Shown: one piece after another, positions 30,450-39,836 of the stretch | Layout of the letters: each line of letters begins with the position of its first letter | How positions within the stretch are numbered: the stretch's first letter is position 1 | Source of the DNA: Clostridia bacterium | Lineage (GTDB): Bacteria; Bacillota; Clostridia; Christensenellales; UBA1242 | Reading direction: 5' to 3' | NCBI GenBank assembly: GCA_900767835.1 | Contig: CAAGAO010000022.1 | Coordinates: 1-43,893, forward strand | Length of the DNA stretch: 43,893 nucleotides | Program-made: the position numbers and the translations under genes | Notes under the pieces: generated by a model | What the model was told of the DNA's origin: nothing | What the model saw: only the letters and a program-made list of their open reading frames with translations | Database searches by the model: none

Positions 30450-30489
30450 AGTGTAGACAAATTCAGTTATCATTGAATTTGTCTACACT
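30450..30489 (+). terminator. Long hairpin after the GGGtGRT gene
   Basis: A perfect 16-base stem (30450-30465 with 30474-30489, arms beginning AGTGTAGAC) has an eight-base loop and is followed by TTCTTTC. A smaller AGACC-aaagata-GGTCT hairpin precedes it at 30428. It probably ends the two-gene operon, though the T run is imperfect. Confidence 0.65.
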
Positions 30490-30551
30490 TTCTTTCAAAA
30501 ATTATAAACCAAAGTTTATTAAAATTTTCAAATTTATTATGTATAATTTGA

Positions 30552-31067
30552 TTATTTATTGGTAGTTTCCAAGTCATATCTTTTTTTATCAAAGATTGCT
30601 CGTTCTTTATAAACAAGAATTGGAACAAGAGTTTTTTCTTTTAGATCCGTAAACACTTTTTGACTAACTTGTTCTTGACTTTCACACAACTGCCCATTAT
30701 CGTCCGTGTATTCAAATTTTAAGTTATAAATTGAATAGTGCGAAACACAACCGTTGTTTGTTTCTGTTACTTCGGTTTCAGTCAAATCAAGTATTTTGCC
30801 ACTCTCCGCATGTCCTTTTTTCAAAACTTCAAAAGATTTTTTACCATCCATAATCATTTTTATGCCATTGACCACAAAGTATATGCCTGCAACAATCATA
30901 ACAGTTGCAATTATACACATAAAAATACCACCGCCAACATTTTCTGGATCCCAAGATTTAAGTGCTGAAGATAAAACTATACTTGCAATTATCATTGCAA
31001 CCACAGCAATGACAATTCTAATGGTTCCGCCTGTTATTGTTCCACGATTAAATTTTTTTCTTTCCAT
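30552..31067 (-). CDS. DUF3592-like membrane protein
   Basis: This 171-residue protein has two membrane helices (about 15-34 and 47-67), then a soluble domain of about 95 residues with GHAESGKILDLTETEV, YNLKFEYTDDNGQLCES and a final LVPILVYKERAIFD. That pattern, a short beta domain after membrane helices with an ExGKI-like turn, resembles DUF3592-type proteins. ATG at 31067 has GAGAGG upstream; a longer frame is open but unsupported. The promoter at 31105-31133 fits this start. Function unknown. Confidence 0.75.
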   Translation of the reverse strand: MERKKFNRGTITGGTIRIVIAVVAMIIASIVLSSALKSWDPENVGGGIFMCIIATVMIVAGIYFVVNGIKMIMDGKKSFEVLKKGHAESGKILDLTETEVTETNNGCVSHYSIYNLKFEYTDDNGQLCESQEQVSQKVFTDLKEKTLVPILVYKERAIFDKKRYDLETTNK

Positions 31068-31104
31068 TTTCCCTCTCTTATAATTACTTATTTTAATGAT
31101 TTTA

Positions 31105-31133
31105 ATTATATCACACAATTTTACAAATGCAAA
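31105..31133 (-). promoter_or_regulatory. Promoter of the DUF3592-like gene
   Basis: Read leftwards, TTTGCA (31128-31133), 17 bases, then TATAAT (31105-31110), with TG at the extended -10 position. Confidence 0.65.
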
Positions 31134-31207
31134 ATAATTATAATAATAAAATTTTAGCATCATCGTTTAATACAATCAAAGTTTCTTTGTTTTATTAATT
31201 TTGACCA

Positions 31208-31654
31208 TTAAATTGTTTTTTCGCTATCTATGATTATTGTACAAGGGCCATCGGCAACCATTTCTATTTGCATATCAGTTCTGAACACTCCCGTTTGTAC
31301 TGGCACATTTTTACTTAAAATGTCAACCGCATAGTCATATAATGGTTTAGATATCTCTGGATGTGCCGATTTTATAAAACTTGGTCGGTTTTGACCTATT
31401 GTTGTACCGTATAAAGTAAAATTACTTACCAAAAGCACACTTCCACCGACATCTTTTAAAGACAAATTAAGTTTGCCATTTTCATCTTCAAAGACTCTTA
31501 ATTTTTCTATTTTACCCATTAAATATTCCGCATCTTTTTGCGTGTCATCTTCCTTTATGCCAAGCAAGACAACATAACCTTTATCTATTTTGGAATGTTC
31601 TTTACCATTTGAAATTAATTTTGCTTTTTTGACGACTTGAACAACTGCTCTCAT
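31208..31654 (-). CDS. dtd: D-aminoacyl-tRNA deacylase
   Basis: DTD removes D-amino acids and glycine from mischarged tRNA. The 148-residue protein begins MRAVVQVVKKAKLISNGKEH. The active-site pair is present as SNFTLYG (77-83, commonly SQFTLYG or SQFTLYA) and DGPCTIIIDS (135-144; the Gly-Pro provides the chiral screen). It is the last gene of mnmA, two HExxH genes and dtd, and its start is immediately beside the preceding stop, with AAAGGAG inside the upstream gene. The Asn and Cys variants in the two motifs are conservative. Confidence 0.95.
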   Translation of the reverse strand: MRAVVQVVKKAKLISNGKEHSKIDKGYVVLLGIKEDDTQKDAEYLMGKIEKLRVFEDENGKLNLSLKDVGGSVLLVSNFTLYGTTIGQNRPSFIKSAHPEISKPLYDYAVDILSKNVPVQTGVFRTDMQIEMVADGPCTIIIDSEKTI

Positions 31655-32761
31655 TTATTTAGTCTTTTCTCCTTTTGAAACCGTAACGCCCTTGGTGCTT
31701 TTTATAAGTTCTTTTTTTATAGATTTTAAATTTTGAAAATTATCTAATAGTGCATTTTCATAATCATTTGGTTTAAACTTTTTTAAATTATATATGCTAA
31801 CCATTGATTGGTTATATTTATTAAACAAATCTGAATCTCGGCACGCTTCCAAAAAGGTTGTAAATAGTTTGTGTGCCAGTTCATCATTGTAGGCATATTC
31901 AAGTGATAACGACAATGCTTGAACGGGGTCATAATAATTGGATAATGTATAAACAAACAATTCGCTAGAATCTAATTTTATTAAATTATATATATTGGGC
32001 AACTCATCTAAAATTGTTTTTTGTAAAAGTTCAACATCTTTTTTTAAACCTTTTTTAGATATTGAAGCATTAGCATTGCTATAATTTATTATTTCATCTT
32101 CATAATCAAACTGGGTTAAAACATCTTGTTGTAATTTTTGTAATTTAATTGACTCTGTTGGAGTTAATGAAATTGTGACATTTTCAAAAAGGTCATAAAG
32201 TAAATTACAGCTAAATTGCCTTGCATCCATTTCTTCTTGTTTTAAAAAATACTTTCTTGAAAAATAATAGTCATATTTTTTACACAAAGCCTCAAATTTT
32301 TTCATTTCTTGTTTATTTTTAGCAATTAATGATGTTTTTTTGTCATAAGATAAAGTAGCCATGGCAGTTGCTAAATCATCATAGTAAATAGAATAATCCA
32401 TAACTCCGCTATATTTCATTCTGTCACGCCTTGTACCTTTAATTTGTGCAAAATGTCTTAACTCGTGTGCAAGCAAAGCTATATCTCTTACAATTTTGTC
32501 ATAATAACTAAAAATTTCTTCGCTAACATTTATTGTGTTTTGATATGTATAGCAAGCAAAATTTCCGGGAGAATCTACATCAATACATATTTTGGGGAAT
32601 TTCTCAGGCAATATAAATTCTTTATTTAATAGATAACCAACATAACCTTTTATTAAGTTTACTATCCTTCTATAATTTATTACCGAATTTTCATTCAAAG
32701 ACAAAACATATTTTAAAAGTTCATTTTTTAATGTTTCTTCTGTTTGTTTATCGCTTTCCAT
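31655..32761 (-). CDS. HExxH (gluzincin-like) protein, paralogue 2
   Basis: This 368-residue protein was not assigned to a named family. HELRH at 99-103 in DIALLAHELRHFAQ fits the HExxH zinc-binding helix, and KQEEMDARQFS (174-184) supplies a downstream Glu (Glu177) in an E-x-D-A-R setting, as in minimal gluzincin metallopeptidases. The C-terminal half is helical. It is clearly homologous to the next gene upstream, with HExxH at the same residue numbers and shared segments such as KDVELLQKTI. No signal peptide, so presumably cytoplasmic. AGGGG precedes the ATG, 12 bases after the paralogue. Protease activity is inferred. Confidence 0.82.
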   Translation of the reverse strand: MESDKQTEETLKNELLKYVLSLNENSVINYRRIVNLIKGYVGYLLNKEFILPEKFPKICIDVDSPGNFACYTYQNTINVSEEIFSYYDKIVRDIALLAHELRHFAQIKGTRRDRMKYSGVMDYSIYYDDLATAMATLSYDKKTSLIAKNKQEMKKFEALCKKYDYYFSRKYFLKQEEMDARQFSCNLLYDLFENVTISLTPTESIKLQKLQQDVLTQFDYEDEIINYSNANASISKKGLKKDVELLQKTILDELPNIYNLIKLDSSELFVYTLSNYYDPVQALSLSLEYAYNDELAHKLFTTFLEACRDSDLFNKYNQSMVSIYNLKKFKPNDYENALLDNFQNLKSIKKELIKSTKGVTVSKGEKTK

Positions 32762-32773
32762 TACTTACCCCTA

Positions 32774-33910
32774 TTAAAATTGCTTTTCTTCTTCTGTCAT
32801 ATATTCTTTATATTCTTTTTTATTCTTCTTCATTAAATTATATAAATGAATTGTATCTTTATTGTTATTACCTATAAATTCTTGCAATTCTTCTTTTGTA
32901 AAATCAAAATCAGTATAAATATATATGCTAACCATTTGATTCATATAACCACAAATATCAGCGGTTGCTGGGTCGTTATTTATAACATTTAGATAACTTT
33001 TTACTAGTTTATGTGCAAGTTTATCGTTATAAACATAAACGAGCGATTGTGATAATGTTTCACTAACATCAAAATTCATCATTGCATCGGCATACATTTT
33101 TCTATCAAAATTGTTGACTATTGCATCAAAAATATATGGGCATTTTTTTATTATGGTCGATTGCAGTTTGACTATATCTTTGTTTATTCCCTGTTTACAA
33201 ATAGCAAAATTTGCTTCGGAGTTAAATAAGGCTTCCTGCTCATCTTCGAAAACTTTTTCTGCACAATCTAAAAAATAATCTAAATTTTTGAGTTGGCGTT
33301 CGTTAAATTTACTTTTATCAATATCCACCAATAAATCGTAAAGAGTGCTCAAACTAAACGACCTTGCATCTAATTCTACTTCCCTTAAATAATAAAATTT
33401 ATTTAGATAATAAAAATATTTATTGTAATTTGTGCTATATTTGAATAATATTTTTTCATCTCTTAATACTAATTTTTCAAGTTCATCACTGGTCAATGTA
33501 TTAAGAGCCATTGCGTTTACTAATTGCGTACTTTGGGGCAAAGTAACCTTGGAATTATTTATCGTTTCTTTATCTTTTCTAGTTGCAACAAATTGTGCAT
33601 AGTGGCGCATTTCGTGAACAATGGTATCAATATCTTCTATTATATTTTCTCTTTTTGTAAAAGAGGTACTACCTAATACGATTTTTAATGAATTATAATC
33701 AAAATAACCTTCAATATATTCATCATCAAAAAAATCAATATTTGGTTTTTTACCGTTTAGGTTATATTCTTTACAAAGTAGCAAATATGCATAGTTTCTA
33801 ACTAGGTTGATAATTTTCATTTTATCAATACTTGCATTTTCATCCATATTTGTGATAATTTGCACCAATGAATTTTTGTAAATTTTTTCTAATCTTTCAT
33901 TTTCGGTCAT
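32774..33910 (-). CDS. HExxH (gluzincin-like) protein, paralogue 1
   Basis: This 378-residue protein is homologous over its length to the one at 31655-32761. The zinc motif is HEMRH (99-103) in DTIVHEMRHYAQF, and LREVELDARSFSLSTLYD (175-192) carries the presumed third ligand Glu179. After it come KQGINKDIVKLQSTI and SQSLVYVYNDKLAHKLV, which align with KKGLKKDVELLQKTI and SLSLEYAYNDELAHKLF in the paralogue. It has no export signal. AGGGGT precedes the ATG, and it lies 51 bases downstream of mnmA. Whether the link with tRNA genes is functional is unknown. Confidence 0.82.
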   Translation of the reverse strand: MTENERLEKIYKNSLVQIITNMDENASIDKMKIINLVRNYAYLLLCKEYNLNGKKPNIDFFDDEYIEGYFDYNSLKIVLGSTSFTKRENIIEDIDTIVHEMRHYAQFVATRKDKETINNSKVTLPQSTQLVNAMALNTLTSDELEKLVLRDEKILFKYSTNYNKYFYYLNKFYYLREVELDARSFSLSTLYDLLVDIDKSKFNERQLKNLDYFLDCAEKVFEDEQEALFNSEANFAICKQGINKDIVKLQSTIIKKCPYIFDAIVNNFDRKMYADAMMNFDVSETLSQSLVYVYNDKLAHKLVKSYLNVINNDPATADICGYMNQMVSIYIYTDFDFTKEELQEFIGNNNKDTIHLYNLMKKNKKEYKEYMTEEEKQF

Positions 33911-33961
33911 ATTTTACCCCTAAAAATATTTGGTTTTAAATATTTTAATACAAAATGTTCA

Positions 33962-35047
33962 CTATTGCAATACCTTATCTATAACCGCCCCACCAAGACA
34001 TAGGCTATTGCCATCTTCATCATTTTGATATAAAACCACAAATTGTCCCGGAGTAACTGCACGTTGCTTTTCATAAAAGTTAACTTCTATATGGTCATCA
34101 ATAATTTTTACATGAACTTTTTGGTCTGGTTGACGATAACGGAATTTTGCATAGCAATCAAACTCCTGTGTTTTTGGTCTTTCTGGAATCCAGTTAAACT
34201 TTTCACTAATCATACCTTTAGAAAATAACTCTTCTCCTTCGCCTTGGGATACATAAAGAATATTGTTTTCTAAATCTTTCTTTAACACAAACCAACGCTT
34301 ACCATTGCTATCCGCCCTACCACCAATACCAAGTCCGCGTCTTTGACCAATGGTATAATACATCAAACCATCGTGAGTGCCGACAACTCTACCATCTAAG
34401 GTCATAATTTTGCCAGGTTTTGCAGGCAAGTATTCTTTTAAAAACTTTTTGAAATTTCTTTCACCAATAAAACAAATTCCTGTACTATCTTTTTTTTCTG
34501 CATTTACAAGTTCAAGTTCTTTTGCTATTTCTCTAACTTTTGGTTTTTCAATATCGGCAAGTGGGAAAAGCACATATTTTAATTGCTCTTGAGAAAGTTG
34601 GTTTAGAAAATATGATTGGTCTTTGTTTAAATCTTTTGCTTTGGCTAGATAATATTTCCCGTCTTTTTCAATTTTTTTACAATAATGACCAGTTGCAATA
34701 TAATCCGCACCAATACTTTTTGCGAACTCCAAAAAAGGTCCAAATTTAATTTCTCTATTACACAAAACATCTGGGTTCGGTGTACGACCTTTTTTATATT
34801 CATCAAGGAAATACTTAAAGACTCTATCGTAATACTCTTTTGCGTAGTTGACGCTAAAATATGGTATACCTATACTATTACATACTCTTTTAACATCTTC
34901 GTAATCTTGTTCTGCTGTGCAAGCCTCACTATCTTCTTCCCAATTAACCATAAAAAGACCAACAACATCATATCCTTGGTCTTTTAATAGTTTTGCCGCT
35001 ACTGATGAATCAACGCCACCACTTACACCAATAACTACTTTAGCCAT
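33962..35047 (-). CDS. mnmA: tRNA-specific 2-thiouridylase MnmA
   Basis: MnmA installs sulfur at position 2 of wobble uridine in tRNAs for Lys, Glu and Gln. The 361 residues contain the PP-loop SGGVDS (9-14), catalytic Cys96 in NPDVLCNREIKF, ATGHY, DQSYFLNQL, and Cys192 in DSTGICFIGERNF, which forms the persulfide. The C-terminal beta domain is complete. It heads the operon with the two HExxH genes and dtd. AGAGGG precedes the ATG. Together with MnmE it completes the two sides of wobble uridine modification in this window. Confidence 0.97.
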   Translation of the reverse strand: MAKVVIGVSGGVDSSVAAKLLKDQGYDVVGLFMVNWEEDSEACTAEQDYEDVKRVCNSIGIPYFSVNYAKEYYDRVFKYFLDEYKKGRTPNPDVLCNREIKFGPFLEFAKSIGADYIATGHYCKKIEKDGKYYLAKAKDLNKDQSYFLNQLSQEQLKYVLFPLADIEKPKVREIAKELELVNAEKKDSTGICFIGERNFKKFLKEYLPAKPGKIMTLDGRVVGTHDGLMYYTIGQRRGLGIGGRADSNGKRWFVLKKDLENNILYVSQGEGEELFSKGMISEKFNWIPERPKTQEFDCYAKFRYRQPDQKVHVKIIDDHIEVNFYEKQRAVTPGQFVVLYQNDEDGNSLCLGGAVIDKVLQ

Positions 35048-35104
35048 AAAATCCCTCTTTTTTTTATTTTAAATAAGAAAATTGCAAAATAAATGCAAAT
35101 TTCT

Positions 35105-35632
35105 CTATTTTTTTGTATTTTCTTTATTATTTTTTAATTTTTCACTTTGCTTTAACAAATTTTCCCCTTCGGTAAAATCTACCGCAACCGGTATACGATA
35201 TTTACCCAAAAGACCATCAACAAAGTCTACACACCAAAAAATTGCATCTATTGCTATTGGCAAAAAAATAAAACTCATAATAAAATCTATGTTAGGTATA
35301 TAACCTGAAACGATTGTCATCACTAAAGCAACACCCCCCATTGCGAGTTGGAATATTGCTTTACCAAATCTGCCGACATAAAAATTATGCGCACCAAATA
35401 ATCCTAAAAAACCACACAAAAGTAAAAACTTACTTTTTTTAACATCTTTAGGGAAACCATAACCATTCACAACTTCATTTTTTTTACCAGCGAGAATTAA
35501 TGATTTTGCAAGCATATTGCTTCCGTTTTCAACCCTTGAAAAAATTAGTCCACATTCCGTGCAATTAAATTGAGTTGAACGATTTAAAGTGCCACACCTT
35601 GGGCATCTTTTGTTTTTAGAATACTTATCCAT
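35105..35632 (-). CDS. Zinc-ribbon and TM2-domain membrane protein
   Basis: This 175-residue protein starts with a zinc ribbon (Cys10, Cys13, Cys24, Cys27: CPRCGTLN and CTECGLIF), then after a linker a TM2 domain: LLLCGFLGLFGAHNFYVGRF (about 71-90), a glycine-bearing second helix, and a third hydrophobic stretch ending AIFWCVDFVDGLLGKYRIPV. TM2 proteins are common and mostly uncharacterised. It lies upstream of mnmA on the same strand, separated by 57 bases. Function unknown; domain calls are secure. Confidence 0.88.
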   Translation of the reverse strand: MDKYSKNKRCPRCGTLNRSTQFNCTECGLIFSRVENGSNMLAKSLILAGKKNEVVNGYGFPKDVKKSKFLLLCGFLGLFGAHNFYVGRFGKAIFQLAMGGVALVMTIVSGYIPNIDFIMSFIFLPIAIDAIFWCVDFVDGLLGKYRIPVAVDFTEGENLLKQSEKLKNNKENTKK

Positions 35633-35797
35633 AATATTTATAGTTTATCATAGGTAAGTTATATTGTCAAAGTTATGCAAAAAGTGTCCTGAAAAATATA
35701 TTAAAATCAAAACAAAAAATTTCACTCTACGATTCTTTAAATTTATAATTTTAACTTGTTAAATACACATCAATTTTCTTTTGTTAAATTAGCATTC

Positions 35798-35819
35798 AAA
35801 ATAATAAACTCATTATTTT
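35798..35819 (-). terminator. Weak terminator candidate after tpiA
   Basis: AAAATAAT and ATTATTTT form an eight-base AT-only stem with a six-base loop, just past the tpiA stop. No other hairpin is evident there. Confidence 0.3.
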
Positions 35820-35822
35820 TAT

Positions 35823-36566
35823 TTAAATGTTACATATTTTTGCAAACTCTTCTGGTTTTAAAGATGCACCACCAACAAGTAAACCATTTATACCATGAAT
35901 AAATGCAAATTGTTTTGCATTGGTGCTATTGACACTTCCACCATAAAGTATTTTTATATTCTTTGACGAGGTTATTGTGTATTCATTTTTAATTTCTTCA
36001 CGAATTATATTTGCTACTTCTTCAATTTGTTTTGAATTAGGTACTACACCTGTTCCAATAGCCCACACAGGCTCGTATGCAATTATGATGTTTTTTAGTT
36101 CGTTATCATACAAACCTTTAACTGCTTCAATAATTTGTTTATGAATAACTTGTTTATACTTATTATTTGCTCTTTCTGTTTTAGTTTCCCCCACACACAA
36201 AACAACCTTTAAACCATTTGATAATGCTTGTTTAATTTTCTTATTAATTATATCATTTTTTTCGCCAAACAATTTGCGTCTTTCACTATGTCCAATTAAA
36301 ACGACATCAACCTCTACAGCCTTTAACATTTCACCTGACACTTCACCAGTATATGCCCCTTTTTCTTCATATGACAAATTTTGAGCGCCTAACAATACTT
36401 TGCTTGATGTTAATTTTTGTTTTGTAAACATTAAATTTGTAAAAGGGGGGAAAATTGCAATATCATTTTTACAATTCATAACTAAAGGTAAAAATTTTTC
36501 GATATAAATTTCTATATCTTTAATAGTTGTATTCATCTTAAAATTACCGTAAATTATCTTCTTCAT
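35823..36566 (-). CDS. tpiA: Triosephosphate isomerase
   Basis: TPI interconverts dihydroxyacetone phosphate and glyceraldehyde 3-phosphate in glycolysis. The 247-residue barrel has Lys10 in GNFKMN, catalytic His93 in VVLIGHSERR, catalytic Glu165 in AYEPVWAIGTG and the phosphate loop YGGSVN. ATG follows AAAGGAA. It is downstream of pgk on the same strand, the usual glycolytic pairing, but a terminator-like hairpin lies between them. Confidence 0.97.
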   Translation of the reverse strand: MKKIIYGNFKMNTTIKDIEIYIEKFLPLVMNCKNDIAIFPPFTNLMFTKQKLTSSKVLLGAQNLSYEEKGAYTGEVSGEMLKAVEVDVVLIGHSERRKLFGEKNDIINKKIKQALSNGLKVVLCVGETKTERANNKYKQVIHKQIIEAVKGLYDNELKNIIIAYEPVWAIGTGVVPNSKQIEEVANIIREEIKNEYTITSSKNIKILYGGSVNSTNAKQFAFIHGINGLLVGGASLKPEEFAKICNI

Positions 36567-36580
36567 ATATTGTTCCTTTT

Positions 36581-36628
36581 AAAAAATGACCAAAATATAA
36601 TGTATTTTAAAACATTTTAGCCATTTTT
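36581..36628 (-). terminator. Hairpin between pgk and tpiA
   Basis: Read leftwards, AAAAATG-gc-TAAAATGT pairs with ACAT-tat-ATTTTGGTCATTTTT and is followed by T residues. It could partially terminate transcription after pgk and so adjust tpiA levels. Confidence 0.5.
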
Positions 36629-36647
36629 ATTTATTTTTTTGTTTATT

Positions 36648-37826
36648 TTATAAATCTTCAATTACATCAACACCTGGCAAATTCTCTCCTGCCATTAATT
36701 TTAAACTCGCGCCACCCCCCGATGAAATGTGATATATTTTATCTGTATTACCTACTTTTTTAATTGCAGAAACACTATCACCACCACCGACAACAGCTTT
36801 GCCTTTAAACTTTAATATCATTTTTGCAACTTCAATTGTTCCTTTGTTAAAGTTTTTAAATTCAAAAACACCAAGAGGACCATTCCAAACTATTGATTTC
36901 GCTTGTTTTATCTCATTTTTAAACAATTTAATTGTTTTAGGTCCAATATCCAGACCTTGATAACCATCTGGTATTAATTCTTTAAATTTTTTCGCTTTGG
37001 CATTAGGGCTAAATTCAGTTGCACACAAAAAATCAATAGGTAAAACAAGTTTTACGCTTTTTTCTTTTGCTTTTTGTATTATTTCTCTCGCTAAATCTAA
37101 TTTTTCATTATCAACTAATGAGTTCCCAACATTTATACCTTGTGCCTTTAAAAATGTAAATGCCATACCGCCACCAATAAGCAATGTATTACACCTATCT
37201 AGTAGATGGTTAATTAATTGTATTTTATCACTAACTTTTGCGCCACCTAAAATTGCAACAAGCGGTCTTTCTGGGTTATCAATAACCGACTTTATAGCAT
37301 TAATTTCTTTTCCCATTAAAAAGCCAACAGCGTTAGGCAATAAACTTGCAACACCATAATTTGATGCGTGTTTTCTATGGGCTGTCCCAAAAGCATCGTC
37401 AACATATATATCGGCAAGTGACGCTAGTTTTTTTGCAAAAATTGGGTCATTATTCTCTTCTTCTTTATAAAAGCGTACATTTTCTAAAAGTAAAACCTCG
37501 CCCGGCTTTAAACTTTTTGCTTTTACTTCAACTTCCGTACCTATGCAATCTCCAACAAAGAAAACCCTACCTAAAAGTTCTTTCACTAAATATTTTGCCA
37601 CTGGCAAAAGTGAATATTTTGGATTTTTTTCGCCATTTGGTCTACCTAAATGAGAACATATTATAACCTTTGCATTATGTTGCAAAAGATAACGAATGGT
37701 TGGTAATTCTAACCTAATTCTAGTATCATCAGTAATAATACCGTTATCATCAATAGGCACATTAAAATCAACTCTTAAAAAAACGGTCTTACCTGCGACA
37801 TCAATATCTCTAATAGTTCTTTTCAT
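36648..37826 (-). CDS. pgk: Phosphoglycerate kinase
   Basis: PGK makes ATP from 1,3-bisphosphoglycerate in glycolysis. The 392-residue enzyme has the N-domain substrate loop RVDFNVPI (18-25), SHLGRPNG (57-64), the central LLLENVRFYKEEE, and C-domain nucleotide elements VSDKIQLINHLLD and GGGDSVSAIKK, ending with ISSGGGASLKLM. The frame is open to 37859, but ATG at 37826 with GGAGTG upstream gives the family start MKRTIRDIDVAGKTVFLRVD. It is followed by tpiA. Confidence 0.97.
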   Translation of the reverse strand: MKRTIRDIDVAGKTVFLRVDFNVPIDDNGIITDDTRIRLELPTIRYLLQHNAKVIICSHLGRPNGEKNPKYSLLPVAKYLVKELLGRVFFVGDCIGTEVEVKAKSLKPGEVLLLENVRFYKEEENNDPIFAKKLASLADIYVDDAFGTAHRKHASNYGVASLLPNAVGFLMGKEINAIKSVIDNPERPLVAILGGAKVSDKIQLINHLLDRCNTLLIGGGMAFTFLKAQGINVGNSLVDNEKLDLAREIIQKAKEKSVKLVLPIDFLCATEFSPNAKAKKFKELIPDGYQGLDIGPKTIKLFKNEIKQAKSIVWNGPLGVFEFKNFNKGTIEVAKMILKFKGKAVVGGGDSVSAIKKVGNTDKIYHISSGGGASLKLMAGENLPGVDVIEDL

Positions 37827-38017
37827 AAACACACTCCATTTATATATATATATTAACATATCTATGGTTTAATTCAAAATGATTTTTATTCCTTTATTAT
37901 GAATTACATCTAAATATATTGGTCATTGCATAACTTACACATGACAATTTTTAAATTTTACATATTTTAAATAATGTTATTGTAATGATACTAAAAACTA
38001 ATTCATAAACTATTGTA

Positions 38018-38785
38018 ATGAAAACATCAAAAAAAATTAAAAATATTAAATTAGGTAAAATATTTACCTTTGCATTTGGTTTAGTAACTTTTGGACTTAT
38101 GCTGACAATGGCAGACTTTTTTTCATCACTTATTACAGTTGGTGGGTTTAGTTTTTCTAATGATAATATAAATCAAAATGAGTATAAATTATATGCCGTT
38201 TATACAAATAGTTACCAAGAAAAAATTTTAGCAAGCGAATGTTGTGAACAAATACAGCGACAAGGCGGTGCGGGATATATTTATATGAATGAAAGTTCAT
38301 ATACTGTAATAGCAGGAATGTATGAAAATGAAACTGACGCGAAAAAAGTTTTGAGTAATATTATAGAGAAAAAACCAGACGCAAACATAATGACAATAAC
38401 AATACCTCAAATAACAATAAGCAGCAATCTTACACAACAAGAAAAAGCCACAATTAATGCGAGTATAACACTTTTTAAAAATGTATATAAAAAATTGTAT
38501 GACATCTCGATAAGTCTTGACACAGCCGTTGTAAATGAAGTAAAAGCAAGACTTGAAGTAAACGAAATATGTAGTAATACTCAAAAAGTATTAAATGATT
38601 TTAATACAATTTTCAGTGAAAATATAAAAACAAATTTATTGTCAATAAGACTTAGTCTAGAAAGTATAATAACTTATTTAAACGATTTGATTAATTCTAA
38701 CACAATTATTCCGTTTAGTTCACTTGTAAAAGAATGCTATTGTAAAATTATATTTTTGTACAAAAACACTGCAGAAAATTTATAA
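38018..38785 (+). CDS. Membrane-anchored SPOR-like protein
   Basis: This 255-residue protein has a basic N terminus, one membrane helix (about 14-37), and a domain (about 55-120; YKLYAVYTNSYQEKILASEC, then SSYTVIAGMYENETDAKKVL) with the strand-helix-strand pattern and terminal aromatic and glycine of SPOR domains, which bind denuded peptidoglycan. The rest (about 135-255) is helical. This suggests an envelope protein acting near division or spore septa, but that is inference. No Shine-Dalgarno sequence precedes the ATG; TAAACT lies six bases upstream, so the message may be leaderless. It is isolated between pgk and a convergent radical SAM gene. Confidence 0.78.
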   Translation: MKTSKKIKNIKLGKIFTFAFGLVTFGLMLTMADFFSSLITVGGFSFSNDNINQNEYKLYAVYTNSYQEKILASECCEQIQRQGGAGYIYMNESSYTVIAGMYENETDAKKVLSNIIEKKPDANIMTITIPQITISSNLTQQEKATINASITLFKNVYKKLYDISISLDTAVVNEVKARLEVNEICSNTQKVLNDFNTIFSENIKTNLLSIRLSLESIITYLNDLINSNTIIPFSSLVKECYCKIIFLYKNTAENL

Positions 38786-38877
38786 TTGATATTTCACTGT
38801 TAAACTAAAAATTACTCTCGACAATGAAAATTTTATATTTAATACTTTTTATAATTTTGTTTTTTTGATATATAAAT

Positions 38878-38919
38878 AACAGGCAATATATGAACATACG
38901 CTCATATATTACCTGTTTT
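38878..38919 (+). terminator. Terminator between convergent genes
   Basis: AACAGG-c-AATATATGA pairs with TCATATATT-a-CCTGTT around ACATACGC and is followed by T residues on the plus strand. It can also serve the opposite gene, whose stop lies at 38928. Confidence 0.7.
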
Positions 38920-38927
38920 GATTAATC

Positions 38928-39794
38928 TTAATTTATAAATTTAAACTTTGGTATAAAGTCTTTATTCGAACTAGAAAGGTCTTGCACATACCCATCTAAA
39001 TTAAGTTCAATATATTTATCTAATACTTTATCATATTCTCTTTTTGTTATCTTGCGATTTATCTCCTTATATTCGTTTGCTTTACCGCACGGAGTATACT
39101 GAGCAAGCAAACTAACTTTAGTATTAGGCAATTCTTTACTGATTGTTTTCAACACATTTACACTATCATTTGTACAAAGTGGTAAAATCATATGTCTTAT
39201 TATAACACCTTGCAATATTTTACTATTTTCATCAAAAACATCTTGCTTTAATTCTCGCATAATTTTTATTGTAGATAGAGCAACATTATAATAATTTTCA
39301 GCGCCAGAAAATCGTTTTGCAATTTTATTGTCATAATATTTAAAATCTGGCAAAAATACATCTACATATGGGGCAACCATTTTTATTGTTTCGATATTTT
39401 CATAACCATTTGTGTTATAAATTACAGGGACTTTTGGTTTGTATTTTTTTAATGCTTGAACTATTGCTAAAGCATAATGAGTTGGGCTAACAAGATTTAT
39501 ATTTTCCGCCCCCATACTTTCAAGTTCTTTGATAATATCAATAAACTCATCTATTGTTATAAATTTCCCTTTACAAATTTTAGATATTTCGTAATTTTGA
39601 CAAAACACGCAATCTAAATTGCAACCAGAAAAAAATATTGCCCCACTACCTTTATTTATACTTATGCAAGGTTCTTCATAATGAAATAATTCATAGTGGG
39701 CTATTTTTATTTTTAATGGCATATGGCAATTACCTTCCGCCATAGTTTCAGTTCTTGTTTTATTGCATTTTTTTGCACATAAATTACAAAGCAT
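38928..39794 (-). CDS. PflX-like radical SAM protein
   Basis: This 288-residue protein has the radical SAM cluster motif CxxxCxxC at Cys58, Cys62, Cys65 (FFSGCNLDCVFCQNYEIS). An N-terminal cysteine set (Cys3, Cys6, Cys10, Cys23: MLCNLCAKKC and EGNC) could hold a second metal centre. Layout and sequence fit the PflX group (COG1313), related to pyruvate formate-lyase activating enzymes; no glycyl radical partner is in the window and the substrate is unknown. Later segments VSPTHYALAIVQAL and GVIIRHMILPL agree with the barrel. ATG follows AAGGAAGA. Confidence 0.88.
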   Translation of the reverse strand: MLCNLCAKKCNKTRTETMAEGNCHMPLKIKIAHYELFHYEEPCISINKGSGAIFFSGCNLDCVFCQNYEISKICKGKFITIDEFIDIIKELESMGAENINLVSPTHYALAIVQALKKYKPKVPVIYNTNGYENIETIKMVAPYVDVFLPDFKYYDNKIAKRFSGAENYYNVALSTIKIMRELKQDVFDENSKILQGVIIRHMILPLCTNDSVNVLKTISKELPNTKVSLLAQYTPCGKANEYKEINRKITKREYDKVLDKYIELNLDGYVQDLSSSNKDFIPKFKFIN

Positions 39795-39836
39795 TTTATC
39801 TTCCTTTGTTAATATAATTTTTTTAATTGTAATATT

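Noticed and set aside
30450..30489. Member of the multi-hairpin repeat families
   Set aside because: It is a single long hairpin at the expected terminator position with no second copy seen, so a terminator is simpler.
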